Positions 8,192 to 16,163 of a DNA stretch of 46,914 nt are shown in pieces. Source of the DNA: Pseudomonadota bacterium (GTDB lineage: Bacteria > Chloroflexota > UBA6077 > JAJPHF01); NCBI GenBank assembly GCA_021325365.1, contig JAJPHF010000120.1:1-46914 (forward strand). The letters are read 5' to 3'. How positions within the stretch are numbered: the stretch's first letter is position 1; each line of letters opens with the position of its first letter. A model generated the notes under the pieces. The model saw only the letters and a list, made by a program, of their open reading frames with translations, was not told the DNA's origin and ran no database searches. Position numbers and translations under genes: made by a program.

Positions 8192-8689
8192 TCAACCTCC
8201 CCGGCCGGAACCGGCGGCACCGGCGCCAGCGACATCCTGAATCGCCGCGACGATGTGGTCGTAGGCGCCGCAGCGGCACAGGTTGCCGCTCATCCAGTCG
8301 CGGATCTCCTGCGCGGAGCCAGTGTGACCCTCGGCGATGCAGGCGACGCCGGCCATGATCTGTCCGGGCGTGCAATAGCCGCACTGGAAAGCGTCATGCT
8401 CGATGAAGGCCGCCTGCAGCGGGTGGAGCTGCTCGCCGTGCGCCAGGCCCTCGATCGTCGTGATCTCGCGCCCCTCCACAAGGGCCGCGAGCGAGAGGCA
8501 CGATTTCACGCGCTTGCCGTCCGTCAGCACGGTGCAGGCGCCGCACTGGCCGAGAGCGCAGCCCTTCTTCGTGCCCGTCAGCTGCAGGTGCTCGCGGAGG
8601 GCGTCGAGCAGCGTGGTGCGCGGATCGAGTGTCAGCCGGTGCTCGGTTCCGTTGACGCGCAGTACAACGTCGACCACAATGGCCTCCAT
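8192..8689 (-). CDS. paoA: 2Fe-2S subunit of aldehyde oxidoreductase (PaoA-like)
   Basis: A 165-residue small subunit with both [2Fe-2S] sites. The plant-ferredoxin-like cluster uses CALGQCGACTV and the later Cys in KSCLSL. The second cluster, near the Mo site, uses QCGYCTPGQ and NLCRCGAY. It starts directly with VDVVLRVNG and has no twin-arginine signal, whereas E. coli PaoA is exported with one; this version should stay in the cytoplasm. The C-terminal tail after the second cluster is a short Gly/Ala/Arg stretch. First gene of the three-subunit group; DUF2255 lies 98 bases upstream on the same strand. Confidence 0.93.
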   Translation of the reverse strand: MEAIVVDVVLRVNGTEHRLTLDPRTTLLDALREHLQLTGTKKGCALGQCGACTVLTDGKRVKSCLSLAALVEGREITTIEGLAHGEQLHPLQAAFIEHDAFQCGYCTPGQIMAGVACIAEGHTGSAQEIRDWMSGNLCRCGAYDHIVAAIQDVAGAGAAGSGRGG

Positions 8690-8787
8690 GCCCTTCTATT
8701 CGACCTCCCACTGCCGCACCGGCGACTCGAGCGTTCGCGGGCGTGCCGGGCCACGGGTCAGCTCGGCGCACTGGCTACTGAGCATGT

Positions 8788-9162
8788 TCAGCGCGGCACG
8801 AGTCTGAGCGTCGTGGCGCGCGCCTCCGGGCCCACCATGGGGTCGACGTACTGGGCTCCGTAGCGGTCGTATTTGGCGCGGTACGCGGCGTCGATTCGGT
8901 CGTCGATGGCGTGGTCGGCGTCCACGAAGGTGACGTCTTTGTCCACGCCGCCGGCCTGGATGCGGCCTTCGTGGCGCACCTGGGTGCCGCGGTACCAGGC
9001 GCCGCTGCGCCCCCGCCAGGACCGGACGTAGAGGTCGTCGCCGACGCGGACGACCCAGACCGTCACTGGCTTGCGCGGCGTGCCGTCGCGTCGGAGCGGC
9101 GCGATCCCCAGCTCGTCCGCGGCCCCGATCTTGGTGAGCTCGTCGCTCGTCCACGCGGTCAT
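8788..9162 (-). CDS. DUF2255 family protein
   Basis: A 124-residue small protein matching the DUF2255 pattern: an N-terminal WTSDELTKIGAADEL, the strand pair VTVWVVRVGDDLYVRSW, GRSGAWYRG, and the C-terminal AAYRAKYDRYG region. The family adopts a barrel resembling flavin-dependent split-barrel oxidoreductases, but no activity is established that I know of. AAGGAGA precedes the ATG. It lies between the exporter gene (70-base gap) and the aldehyde oxidoreductase subunits, all on the minus strand, so co-transcription with either is possible. Confidence 0.8.
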   Translation of the reverse strand: MTAWTSDELTKIGAADELGIAPLRRDGTPRKPVTVWVVRVGDDLYVRSWRGRSGAWYRGTQVRHEGRIQAGGVDKDVTFVDADHAIDDRIDAAYRAKYDRYGAQYVDPMVGPEARATTLRLVPR

Positions 9163-9232
9163 CGGTACGTCTCCTTCGTCCTGGATCTGAGAAGGTGGCC
9201 TGCCATCCGCAGTGTGCGTGCCACCCGCCAGG

Positions 9233-10678
9233 TCACCGCTGCCGGGCCGGCCGCAGCCGCAGACTGGCCGCCGTCGTGGCGAGCAGCAGCGCCGCGGCGA
9301 TCAGCAGGCTGATGCGCAAGCCGTCCAGGAAGGTCGCCGGGTGAGCGACCAGGGCGCCGAAGACCGCGATGGCCAGCGCGCCGCCGAGCTGGCGACAGGT
9401 ATTGAGTACGCCGCTTGCGGTCCCCGCGCGCTCGGCTGGGACGCTGCCCAGCAGCAGCGCGGTCGCCGTCGGGATGGCCAGGGCGCCCCCGATTCCGACC
9501 GGGAGCATCAGCAGGGCCAGCAGCGCGATCGGCGCCCCGGCCACGGCAGCGCACAGGCTGAGAAGGCCCGCGACTATGCACAACTGCCCGGCAGCGATCG
9601 GCACGCGCGGACCGAAGCGCGCGGCGGCGCGGGGCGCCACCAAGGTCAGGAACGCGGTCAGCCCGGTCATCGGCATGAACGCCAGTCCCGTGGCTAGCGG
9701 CGATAGGCCTCGCAGCTCCTGGAAGTACAGGCTGAGCAGGAACACCAGGCCGTAGAACCCGATCGTGAAGGTGAACCCAACCGCCACGGAGACAGCCACT
9801 GGCCGAGAGCGGAACAGCTCCAGCGGGAGCATCGGGTGGGCGCCGCGCAGCTCGGCGATCAGGAAAGCGGTCAGCGCCGCCACCGCCACCGTCAGGGCCG
9901 TCACGACCGGCGGCGCGTCGAAGCCCTGGGCGCCGCCCTCGATCAGCCCGTAGGTCAGCGCGCCCATGCCCGTGACCGCGGCGACCTGCCCCGCCCAGTC
10001 GAACGGCACCGCCTGGTGCGGCGACCGCGGGACCCGGACGAGCAGGTACAGCGCCACCAGGCCCACGGGCAGGTTGACGAAGAAGATCATCCGCCAGCTC
10101 ACCAGGGTCAGGAACCCGCCTACCACCGGCCCGGCCGCCGAGGCCACCGCGGCGCCGAGGGACCACACCGCGATCGCGTGCGCCCGCTCCCGCGCGTTCG
10201 GGTACGCCTCACGGATGAGCGCCAGCGAGGCCGGCATCATCGCCGCGGCCCCCGCGCCCTGCGCCAGCCGCGCCGCGACCAGCACGCCGAGCGTGGGCGC
10301 CAACCCGCAGGCGGTCGAGGCGGCGACGAAGGTCGCCAACCCGGCCCCGTACGCCCGGCGCGCGCCGATGCGGTCGGAGAGCGCCCCGGCAGACAGCAGT
10401 AGCGCGGCGAACATGAGCGTGTAGCCATCCACTACCCACTGCAGCCCGGTGATGCCGCCCCCGAGGTCCTGCCCGATCGCCGGCAGCGCGACGCTGACCA
10501 CTAGAGCGTCGAGCGTGACGACGAAGAACCCGAGCACCGCGACGAGCAGCGAGGGACGCGGGCGGGTACTGCGTTGCCCGGTGGACGTGCCGACCGGTTG
10601 GCGGGAAGCTCCGGACACGGGGGCGGGTGGGGCGGCACGCTCGGTCGAGCGGGGGCGGTCGGCGACAGCAGCCCTCAT
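9233..10678 (-). CDS. MFS drug/H+ antiporter, DHA2 (EmrB/QacA) type
   Basis: A 481-residue polytopic membrane protein. It has the DHA2 pattern: first helix LLVAVLGFFVVTLDALVVSVALPAIGQDL, the loop 2-3 motif SDRIGARRAYGAGL, and the antiporter helix 5 segment ASAAGPVVGGFL. About 13-14 hydrophobic segments can be picked out, as expected for the family, whose members expel drugs, dyes or metabolites using the proton gradient. The ATG at 10678 is preferred because AGGGAGGAGG lies about 8 bases upstream; an in-frame ATG at 10786 would add a hydrophilic tail. The divergent XRE/MmyB-type regulator next to it is the likely controller. The substrate is unknown. Confidence 0.9.
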   Translation of the reverse strand: MRAAVADRPRSTERAAPPAPVSGASRQPVGTSTGQRSTRPRPSLLVAVLGFFVVTLDALVVSVALPAIGQDLGGGITGLQWVVDGYTLMFAALLLSAGALSDRIGARRAYGAGLATFVAASTACGLAPTLGVLVAARLAQGAGAAAMMPASLALIREAYPNARERAHAIAVWSLGAAVASAAGPVVGGFLTLVSWRMIFFVNLPVGLVALYLLVRVPRSPHQAVPFDWAGQVAAVTGMGALTYGLIEGGAQGFDAPPVVTALTVAVAALTAFLIAELRGAHPMLPLELFRSRPVAVSVAVGFTFTIGFYGLVFLLSLYFQELRGLSPLATGLAFMPMTGLTAFLTLVAPRAAARFGPRVPIAAGQLCIVAGLLSLCAAVAGAPIALLALLMLPVGIGGALAIPTATALLLGSVPAERAGTASGVLNTCRQLGGALAIAVFGALVAHPATFLDGLRISLLIAAALLLATTAASLRLRPARQR

Positions 10679-10786
10679 GGCTATGCCTCCTCCCTGGCCC
10701 GCTGAGTCGAGCCGTTGACGCTCGCTTCCCTGGACTGACTCTCCACGTCGCGCTTCCCTTGCTGTGCTCTCTTCATTCCTTGACAC

Positions 10787-10792
10787 TATGAT
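10787..10792 (+). promoter_or_regulatory. Possible -10 element of the regulator gene
   Basis: TATGAT lies 26 bases before the regulator ATG in the divergent gap, next to a TTGACA at 10780-10785 that is too close to be its -35 box. A sigma-70-like start here would give a very short leader. Evidence is motif only. Confidence 0.25.
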
Positions 10793-10817
10793 CCGCCCTC
10801 GTTCATCCTGTTACCAG

Positions 10818-11654
10818 ATGTCTAGTTATCCCGGTACTGACGCTACTACCCGCGCCGAGCTGGGCGACTTTCTCAAGAGCCGCCGGGCTCGCATCTTGCC
10901 CGCGACCGTCGGCCTCCCCAACCGGTCCCGCCGGCGCACGCCCGGCCTGCGCCGGGAGGAGGTCGCGGACCTCGCCGGCGTTGGCGTCACCTGGTACACC
11001 TGGCTCGAACAGGGGCGGGACATCCGCGTGTCGCCCGAGGTGCTGAGCGGCATCGCGCGCGCGCTCCAACTGGAGCCGGCCGAGCGCGCTCACCTCTTCC
11101 ACCTGGCCGGCCACGAGCCGCCCGCACCCGAGCCGGCCGCCGCCGTCTCGCGACGGCTGCAGCACGTGCTCGACTGCTGGGACCCGTTTCCGGCGCACGT
11201 CACCGGCCGCCGGCGCGACGTGCTGGCCTGGAACCGGGCGAGTGACGCCGTCAACGGCTGGTCGCGGCTGCCGGCAGACAAGCGCAACATCCTGTGGTTT
11301 ACGTTCCTGGTCCCGTCGACGCGCCGGCTGCTGCTCGACTGGGAGCACGAGGCGGCGCTGTCGGTCGCCGCCTTGCGGGCCGAGGGCGGGGGGAACCTCG
11401 GCGAGCCCGACTACCAGGCGCTCATCGGCGAACTGCTGGCGAGCAGTCCCGACTTCGCGCGGATGTGGGCCCGGCAGGACGTGCGGGGGCGCCAGGAGGG
11501 GCTGAAGCGCTTCGAGCACCCCGAGCTAGGCCGCTTCGATCTCGAGTTCACGGCGTTCCAGGTCGCCGAGCAGCCGTCGCTGCGCCTCTTTCTCTACACG
11601 CCGGCCGACGGCCCCAGCGAGACGAAGCTGCGGACGTTGACCCCGAAGACGTGA
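10818..11654 (+). CDS. XRE-family regulator with MmyB-type ligand domain
   Basis: A 278-residue DNA-binding regulator. The N-terminal helix-turn-helix covers about residues 10-85 with the hallmark RRTPGLRREEVADLAGV and WYTWLEQGRDIRVS. The rest is the MmyB-like ligand-binding domain, a PAS-like fold recognised by VLAWNRASDA and the acidic TLEFTAF-like strand near the end (DLEFTAFQV). Such regulators often repress an adjacent oxidoreductase or exporter and release it on ligand binding. It is transcribed divergently from the MFS exporter, whose expression it probably controls. The start is uncertain: no good ribosome site precedes ATG 10818, and ATG 10788 is an in-frame alternative. Confidence 0.87.
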   Translation: MSSYPGTDATTRAELGDFLKSRRARILPATVGLPNRSRRRTPGLRREEVADLAGVGVTWYTWLEQGRDIRVSPEVLSGIARALQLEPAERAHLFHLAGHEPPAPEPAAAVSRRLQHVLDCWDPFPAHVTGRRRDVLAWNRASDAVNGWSRLPADKRNILWFTFLVPSTRRLLLDWEHEAALSVAALRAEGGGNLGEPDYQALIGELLASSPDFARMWARQDVRGRQEGLKRFEHPELGRFDLEFTAFQVAEQPSLRLFLYTPADGPSETKLRTLTPKT

Positions 11655-11810
11655 TGCGGGTCGTCAGCTGAGCGGGCAGCCGATCGGGTGGCGGGCGGCT
11701 ACCGGCGCGACTCGCCGCGAGCGACTGCCCTCGGAGTGGCCGCGCTCCCGGCCACCTGTGCCGTAGGTGCCGGTTTGACGAGCAACCGCCCGGTAGTGGC
11801 GGCCGCGCCG

Positions 11811-12761
11811 TCACCGCCCGGGGATTCCCAGCAGTGCCTGGGCGTTGCCGCCGAGGATGGCCTCGGTGTCTTGCGGGGAGAGGCCGGCCTGCTCGACGTA
11901 GCGGACCAGCGGCTCCCAGCGCGGGCCGACGAGGTACGGGTAGTCGGTGCCGAGCAGCAGGCGGTCGGCGCCGAACGTCTCGCAGGCGCAGCGCAGCGCC
12001 GCCGGGTGCGAGTTCACCGTGTCGTACCAGAGCTGGCGGTACCAGCGGCTCGGCAGCTCGTCAGGCCCGATCTCGCGGCCCTCGTCGCGCGCCACGTTCG
12101 CCGCCCGCAGATCGTCGATCCGCTGCTTCAGGAACGGCAGCGGCCCGCCCAGGTGCGGCACGATCGTGCGAATGCGCGGGTAGCGCGCGAGCCAGCCCGA
12201 GAACAGCAGCCGCAGCGTCGTCACCGTGTCCTCGAACGGCGCCCCGACCAGCCACGTCAGGCCGAAGTCCTTCGTCCCCGTGCCGGCGTCCACGCCCTGC
12301 GGGTGCAGGAACAGCACCGTGCCCCGCCGGTTCATCTCCTCGAACAGCGGCGCGAACGCCGGATCGTCGAGCGGGCGCCCGGCGATCGAGCAGCCGAGCG
12401 TGACGCCGAGGACCTCGGGCATCGCCAGCGCGCGCTCCAGCTCTTGCAGCGACGCGTCGACGTACGGCAGCGGCAGCGTGGCGAACGAGGCGTAGCGCCC
12501 CGGATACTGGTGGCAGATGTCGACGTACAGGTCGTTGGCCAGCCGCGACGCCTCGATCACCTCGGCCTCGGGCAGCGTGTAGGGCGTGGAGGAGGAGATC
12601 GACAGCACCTGCAGGTCGATGCCCACCTGGTCGAGCAGCTCGATCCGCTCGTCGAGCGTGATGTTCGAGCCTTGCGCCGCTCCCGTGCCCGACCGCCCGT
12701 GGCGGGCCAGATAGCTCATGTACCGCGCGGGAAAATAGTGGGCGTGGACGTCGATCCGCAT
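11811..12761 (-). CDS. ACMSD-type metal-dependent amidohydrolase
   Basis: A 316-residue TIM-barrel hydrolase/decarboxylase of the amidohydrolase 2 family, which includes 2-amino-3-carboxymuconate-6-semialdehyde decarboxylase, gamma-resorcylate decarboxylase and related enzymes. Metal ligands are visible: H6 and H8 in DVHAHYFP, a His in FLHPQG, a His in VPHLGGPLPF, and Asp in LLGTDYPY. The full domain is present and the length is normal. It lies 148 bases downstream of the substrate-binding lipoprotein gene on the same strand, with a strong hairpin between them. The neighbouring esterase and lipoprotein suggest uptake and breakdown of an aromatic or ester substrate; the reaction (decarboxylation or hydrolysis) cannot be fixed by eye. 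Confidence 0.87.
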   Translation of the reverse strand: MRIDVHAHYFPARYMSYLARHGRSGTGAAQGSNITLDERIELLDQVGIDLQVLSISSSTPYTLPEAEVIEASRLANDLYVDICHQYPGRYASFATLPLPYVDASLQELERALAMPEVLGVTLGCSIAGRPLDDPAFAPLFEEMNRRGTVLFLHPQGVDAGTGTKDFGLTWLVGAPFEDTVTTLRLLFSGWLARYPRIRTIVPHLGGPLPFLKQRIDDLRAANVARDEGREIGPDELPSRWYRQLWYDTVNSHPAALRCACETFGADRLLLGTDYPYLVGPRWEPLVRYVEQAGLSPQDTEAILGGNAQALLGIPGR

Positions 12762-12821
12762 CTATCTCTCTCCGGGCGCATAGTCGCACTGGCCTCGTAG
12801 CATACACCGCGCGGGGCCGCT

Positions 12822-12863
12822 CCGGCACAGCGCCGCGCCGATCGCGGCGCGGCGCTGTGCCGG
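12822..12863 (-). terminator. 19-bp perfect GC-rich hairpin after the lipoprotein gene
   Basis: The arms 12822-12840 and 12845-12863 are perfectly complementary around a 4-base ATCG loop. The hairpin begins 46 bases after the lipoprotein stop and 61 bases before the amidohydrolase start. It would fold very stably in RNA and may end or attenuate transcription between the two genes. There is no following T-run. Confidence 0.5.
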
Positions 12864-12908
12864 CACGGCGATCCTCGTCGCCCCGGGCGAGATGGACGCG
12901 CGACCCGC

Positions 12909-14063
12909 TCAGCGCGCGGCCGGAGCGACGCCGTACTCCGCCTGGATCGCCTCCAGGAAGCCGCTCGCCGCGACGGCCTCGGCGGCGCGGTTGTCCACGA
13001 TCTGCGCCGCGTCGCGGATGGGCGCCTCGGGGTTCGCCTTCAGGTTCTCGTCCATCACCGCCTGCAGCGCCTCGGTCGGCACCGTCAAGTCCGTCGCGAG
13101 CTTGGTGGCGTAGGTATCGTAGGCGCCGGCCAGCGCGTCGCGGTCGGTGAGCTTCAGGTAGCTGCCCATCACCTGGATCGTGCGCGGGCGGTGCGTCTTC
13201 GCGTAGACCGCCGTCTCGGTCATCGCGGCCAGGAAGCGCTCGACCAGCCGGGCGCGGTTCTTCACCGTCTCGGGCGTGGCGTAGAGGGACACGCTGATGC
13301 CGGCGATGCCGAGGTCCTCCAGGTTATAGATCTCGTGGAACCCCTCGTTCTGCGCCGTCAGGTTCAGCGGCGGGTTCACCGTCGTGGCGTCCACCACGCC
13401 GGTCTTGAGCGCGTTGTAGCGGTCGGACTGCCCGCCGATCGGCACCAGCGTGACATCCTGGTTCGGTACCAGCCCGTTGCGCTCCAGCAGCACCTCGTCC
13501 AGCCGGTTGCTGTAGTCGCCGGGGCGGTCGATGGCGACCTTGCGGCCCCGCAGATCGGCGACGGTCGCCACGTCGGGCACGGCCATCAGGCGGAAGAAGT
13601 TGCCGGTGTAGAAGTTGCCCACGAACAGCGCCTCGGCGCCGGCCATCAGGCCGGGGGCGATGGCGCCGCCCGAGCACTCCAGGAAGTCGATATCGCCGCG
13701 CTGCAGCGCGGCGATCGCCGCCGTGGTGCCCTGGATCATCGTCAGGTCGGCCTCGATGCGGTGTCGCGCCAGCACCCCCGACTCCTTCGCCAGCCACAGC
13801 GGGAACTGCGCGCCCGTCACCGCGCACCAGGCCGCCCGCACCTGGACCGGCTGGTCGTCGGGAGCCGGATAGACGCGGCCCTCGGGCACCGGCAGCGTGG
13901 GCACGGCCGCGGTCGGGCTCACCCCCGCCCCCGCCGCGGCGGCAGCGGCGGCGCTGCCAGCGGCCCCGGCCGCCGGGCTCCCCCCATTACTGGGGGGCTG
14001 GGGAGGGCCGGCGCAGCCCCCCAGCAACATCGCGCCGAGCGCGAGGGCGGCGAGACGACGCAT
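12909..14063 (-). CDS. NMT1/SsuA-like ABC substrate-binding lipoprotein
   Basis: A 384-residue periplasmic-type binding protein anchored as a lipoprotein. The signal peptide ends in the lipobox LLGGC (Cys17), followed by a Gly/Ala/Pro-rich linker to about residue 65. The mature domain has the NMT1/THI5-like pattern: PLWLAKESGVLARHRIEADLTMIQG-like entry (about 90-115), GDIDFLECSGGA, and LRGRKVAIDRPGDYSNRL. Members bind sulfonates, nitrate, pyrimidines or aromatic acids. No permease or ATPase gene is adjacent, so it is an orphan receptor here and must share a transporter encoded elsewhere. It begins 24 bases after the upstream hydrolase, likely as one transcript. Confidence 0.9.
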   Translation of the reverse strand: MRRLAALALGAMLLGGCAGPPQPPSNGGSPAAGAAGSAAAAAAAGAGVSPTAAVPTLPVPEGRVYPAPDDQPVQVRAAWCAVTGAQFPLWLAKESGVLARHRIEADLTMIQGTTAAIAALQRGDIDFLECSGGAIAPGLMAGAEALFVGNFYTGNFFRLMAVPDVATVADLRGRKVAIDRPGDYSNRLDEVLLERNGLVPNQDVTLVPIGGQSDRYNALKTGVVDATTVNPPLNLTAQNEGFHEIYNLEDLGIAGISVSLYATPETVKNRARLVERFLAAMTETAVYAKTHRPRTIQVMGSYLKLTDRDALAGAYDTYATKLATDLTVPTEALQAVMDENLKANPEAPIRDAAQIVDNRAAEAVAASGFLEAIQAEYGVAPAAR

Positions 14064-14087
14064 GGGGACCTCCGGGCAGGCAAGCTA

Positions 14088-15215
14088 CTAGCCGGCGACG
14101 CGGTCGCACAGCCAGCGAACGATCGTGGGCAGGGTGTCGGGCGTGTCGCCCATGTGGCCGCCCGGGAAGACGCGGGCGGCCTTCGGGTCGCCGTGCTCCA
14201 GCACCAGGTACAAGTCGGCGATCGGCGTCTGGCGGTCGTCCTTGCCGTTCACCAGCAGGAGCGGCGCCGACGGCTGGTCGAGCACGCCCTGGTCGAGCAG
14301 CGAGAGCGCGCCCACGCGGGCGACGTACTCGTCGTAGCCGCTGAGGCCCAGCATGTGGGCGCGCGTGGGGATCAGGTCCATCAGGTAGCTGTCGGCGTAC
14401 TGCGAGCGGGCGATCCAGTCGGGCTGGAAGCCGTAGTGGGCGCCGCCGCCCCAGCTCACCACCGCCGTCAGGTACTCGCGGTGCGTGTGGGCGAGCTTGG
14501 TCGCCCAGTAGCCGCCGAACGAGCTGCCCATCCCCGCGATGCGGGCGCCGTCGAGGTCCGGCTGGGCGCGGATCCAGTCGAACAGCGGCGTGAACTGGCG
14601 CTCGGCGTCCGGCGAGCCGACGACCGGCGACTCGCCGGTGCCCGGCATGTCCACGGCCACGGTGGCGAAGCCACGCGCGAGGAACGGCTGGCTGTTCGCG
14701 TGGCGCTCCTCCTTGTAGCCGTCGATCCCGCCCCACAGCACGAGCACCGGCGGTCGGGCCACGCCCGCCGGCTTCCGCACGTAGGCGACCACCTCGCTCC
14801 CCTCGCCCGGGCGGCCGGCGAACGGCACGGCAACCCGCTGCAGGGGCGGATCGAAGTAGCGCCCGGCGCGCAAGTAGTTCTCGCGTGCCTGCACGGCGCA
14901 CGCCTGCTTGGCGGGGTGGTTGGGGCAGGGATAGCGCCCCAGGAAGTTGAAGGTGTAGGCCTGGAAGTAGGCGTCGGCGGCCGCGCGGGTGTCGCCGCGC
15001 GCCTCGGCGGCGCGGGCGGCGTCCTCGAACGGCGCGGCGGCGGCGCTCCAGGCGGCGGCCCAGCGCTCGGGGTCCAGGCCCTCCAGGCGCTCCAGCGCGG
15101 CCTCGGCGGCAGCCGCGTCGCAGGCGGCCATCGGCGAGCGGCGCTGGGCCAGCCGCTGCCGCAGAAACTCCTTCGCCTCGTCCAGCGTGCGCGGGCGGTC
15201 GCTCACGACCGTCAT
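14088..15215 (-). CDS. FrsA/DUF1100-like alpha/beta hydrolase
   Basis: A 375-residue serine hydrolase with a helical N-terminal cap (about 1-130) and an alpha/beta hydrolase core. The nucleophile elbow is GMGSSFGG, the acid is in LLLVNGKDD, and the histidine is in FPGGHMGD. VPFAGRPGEGSEVVAYVRKP followed by PVLVLWGGIDGYKEE is typical of the FrsA/DUF1100-like esterases and C-C hydrolases. ATG 15215 has GGGAGGAGG 6-7 bases upstream; the extension to 15389 runs into non-coding repeats. It would cleave an ester or C-C bond of a small substrate. It heads the group with the binding lipoprotein and amidohydrolase. Confidence 0.85.
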   Translation of the reverse strand: MTVVSDRPRTLDEAKEFLRQRLAQRRSPMAACDAAAAEAALERLEGLDPERWAAAWSAAAAPFEDAARAAEARGDTRAAADAYFQAYTFNFLGRYPCPNHPAKQACAVQARENYLRAGRYFDPPLQRVAVPFAGRPGEGSEVVAYVRKPAGVARPPVLVLWGGIDGYKEERHANSQPFLARGFATVAVDMPGTGESPVVGSPDAERQFTPLFDWIRAQPDLDGARIAGMGSSFGGYWATKLAHTHREYLTAVVSWGGGAHYGFQPDWIARSQYADSYLMDLIPTRAHMLGLSGYDEYVARVGALSLLDQGVLDQPSAPLLLVNGKDDRQTPIADLYLVLEHGDPKAARVFPGGHMGDTPDTLPTIVRWLCDRVAG

Positions 15216-15694
15216 GCTGCCTCCTCCCGTGGCGGGCGCCGCGGCCCGCTCCGTCGCGCCGAGTATAGCGCCTGGCCCGTCGGCGCGCACCGATTCGCCG
15301 CCGCCGGGGTGTCCCCCCCCCCCCGTTCTTGCGGTGCGTGCCCGCCGCACACGCGGTCGCGCTAGCGGAGCCACCCGCGGGCGCAGCAAATTAGCCGAGG
15401 AACGGTCAAACGATGCTCCTTTACCGGATGGTTAAGTGCTAGGCCGGGCGCGGGTCTGCGCGTGCTGGTCGGGCGCGGAAGGTCGCATCGTTTGCCCCGT
15501 ACGATACTCCCCCGGGCGCTCGCGGTGGGCCTGGCCGGCGGGGGCAGCCCCGGGCCGGGCGCGGGCGGCGGGCGCGAGGGGAGGCGTGTACGGGCAGGGA
15601 CGGCGACCACGTCGCGCCGCGGGCGGGCGCTCTCCGGCGCGCCTCGCGGCCGGATAGTCGGGTTGGGCTGACGGTTCCGTTGCTGGGGCGGACC

Positions 15695-15831
15695 CTCACC
15701 CCGACCCTCTCCCAGGGGGAGAGGGGGAGGGACGAGGGGTGGGCTCTCACCCCGACCCTCTCCCAGGGGGAGAGGGGGAGGGACGAGGGGTGGGCTCTCA
15801 CCCCGACCCTCTCCCAGGGGGAGAGGGGGAG
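15695..15831. repeat. 51-bp tandem repeat, 2.7 copies
   Basis: Two full identical 51-base units (15695-15745, 15746-15796) and a third that matches for 35 bases (15797-15831), followed by a diverged fourth half. Each unit carries the palindrome CCCTCTCC-CAGG-GGAGAGGG. Its six-frame translations give the LTPTLSQGERG / LSPWERVGVRAH strings often mis-annotated as protein in high-GC genomes. There are no spacers, so it is not CRISPR. Confidence 0.9.
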
Positions 15832-15919
15832 AGTGGACCTCAACCCCCTGCCCCCTCCCCCTTAGGCGAGGGGGAGGACGAAAGCCTATGCAAGATTCGC
15901 TAGTGGTCTGTCAACGGTC

Positions 15920-15957
15920 AATTGCTATGTGTTGGCAGTTGCCGACACATAGCAATT
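15920..15957. repeat. Long AT-rich hairpin
   Basis: AATTGCTATGTGT (15920-15932) pairs with ACACATAGCAATT (15945-15957). Inside, GGC and GCC extend the stem past one T-G mismatch, leaving an AGTT loop. Total stem is about 17 pairs, far from any coding end. It may be a small palindromic element or a remnant of one. Confidence 0.75.
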
Positions 15958-15973
15958 CACCCGTGACGAGGGA

Positions 15974-16078
15974 CTAGAGCGGTTTCCAGAATGATTGACC
16001 TGGGCGACGCCGGTCGGGCGGCAGGGGACGAGCCCCTGCCCTACCCTGTTGGCTCAATGTTCGCGAAAGCCGCTCTAG
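15974..16078. mobile_element. Probable IS630/Tc1-type MITE, about 100 bp
   Basis: CTAGAGCGGTTTC at the left end is mirrored by GAAAGCCGCTCTAG at the right, an inverted repeat with one base inserted. Each end carries a TA (15975-15976 and 16076-16077), which fits the TA target duplication of IS630/mariner-type transposases. The centre has a second hairpin, GGCAGGGG/CCCCTGCC at 16020-16040. The element is too short to code for anything and would depend on a transposase elsewhere. Confidence 0.55.
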
Positions 16079-16163
16079 GACGCCGGGCGGGGTGGCGACC
16101 GGGCAGGGCGCAGCAAGCTGCGTCCCAACCCGAGGGCAGCACCCGCGCGGCGTCTCTACTAAG

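Noticed and set aside
7194..8384. Upstream extension of the molybdenum subunit frame
   Set aside because: This part overlaps the FAD and iron-sulfur subunits in another frame and is Arg-rich without homology; the true start is ATG 7193.
15313..15324. Run of 12 C as a phase-variation switch
   Set aside because: It lies about 100 bases before the hydrolase start, in no reading frame and without promoter boxes placed around it. A sequencing or assembly artefact is equally likely.
15439..15843. Minus-strand frame with repeated LPLSPWERVGVRAH
   Set aside because: It is only the translation of the 51-bp tandem repeat.
15695..15868. CRISPR-like array
   Set aside because: Units abut without spacers and no cas gene is present.
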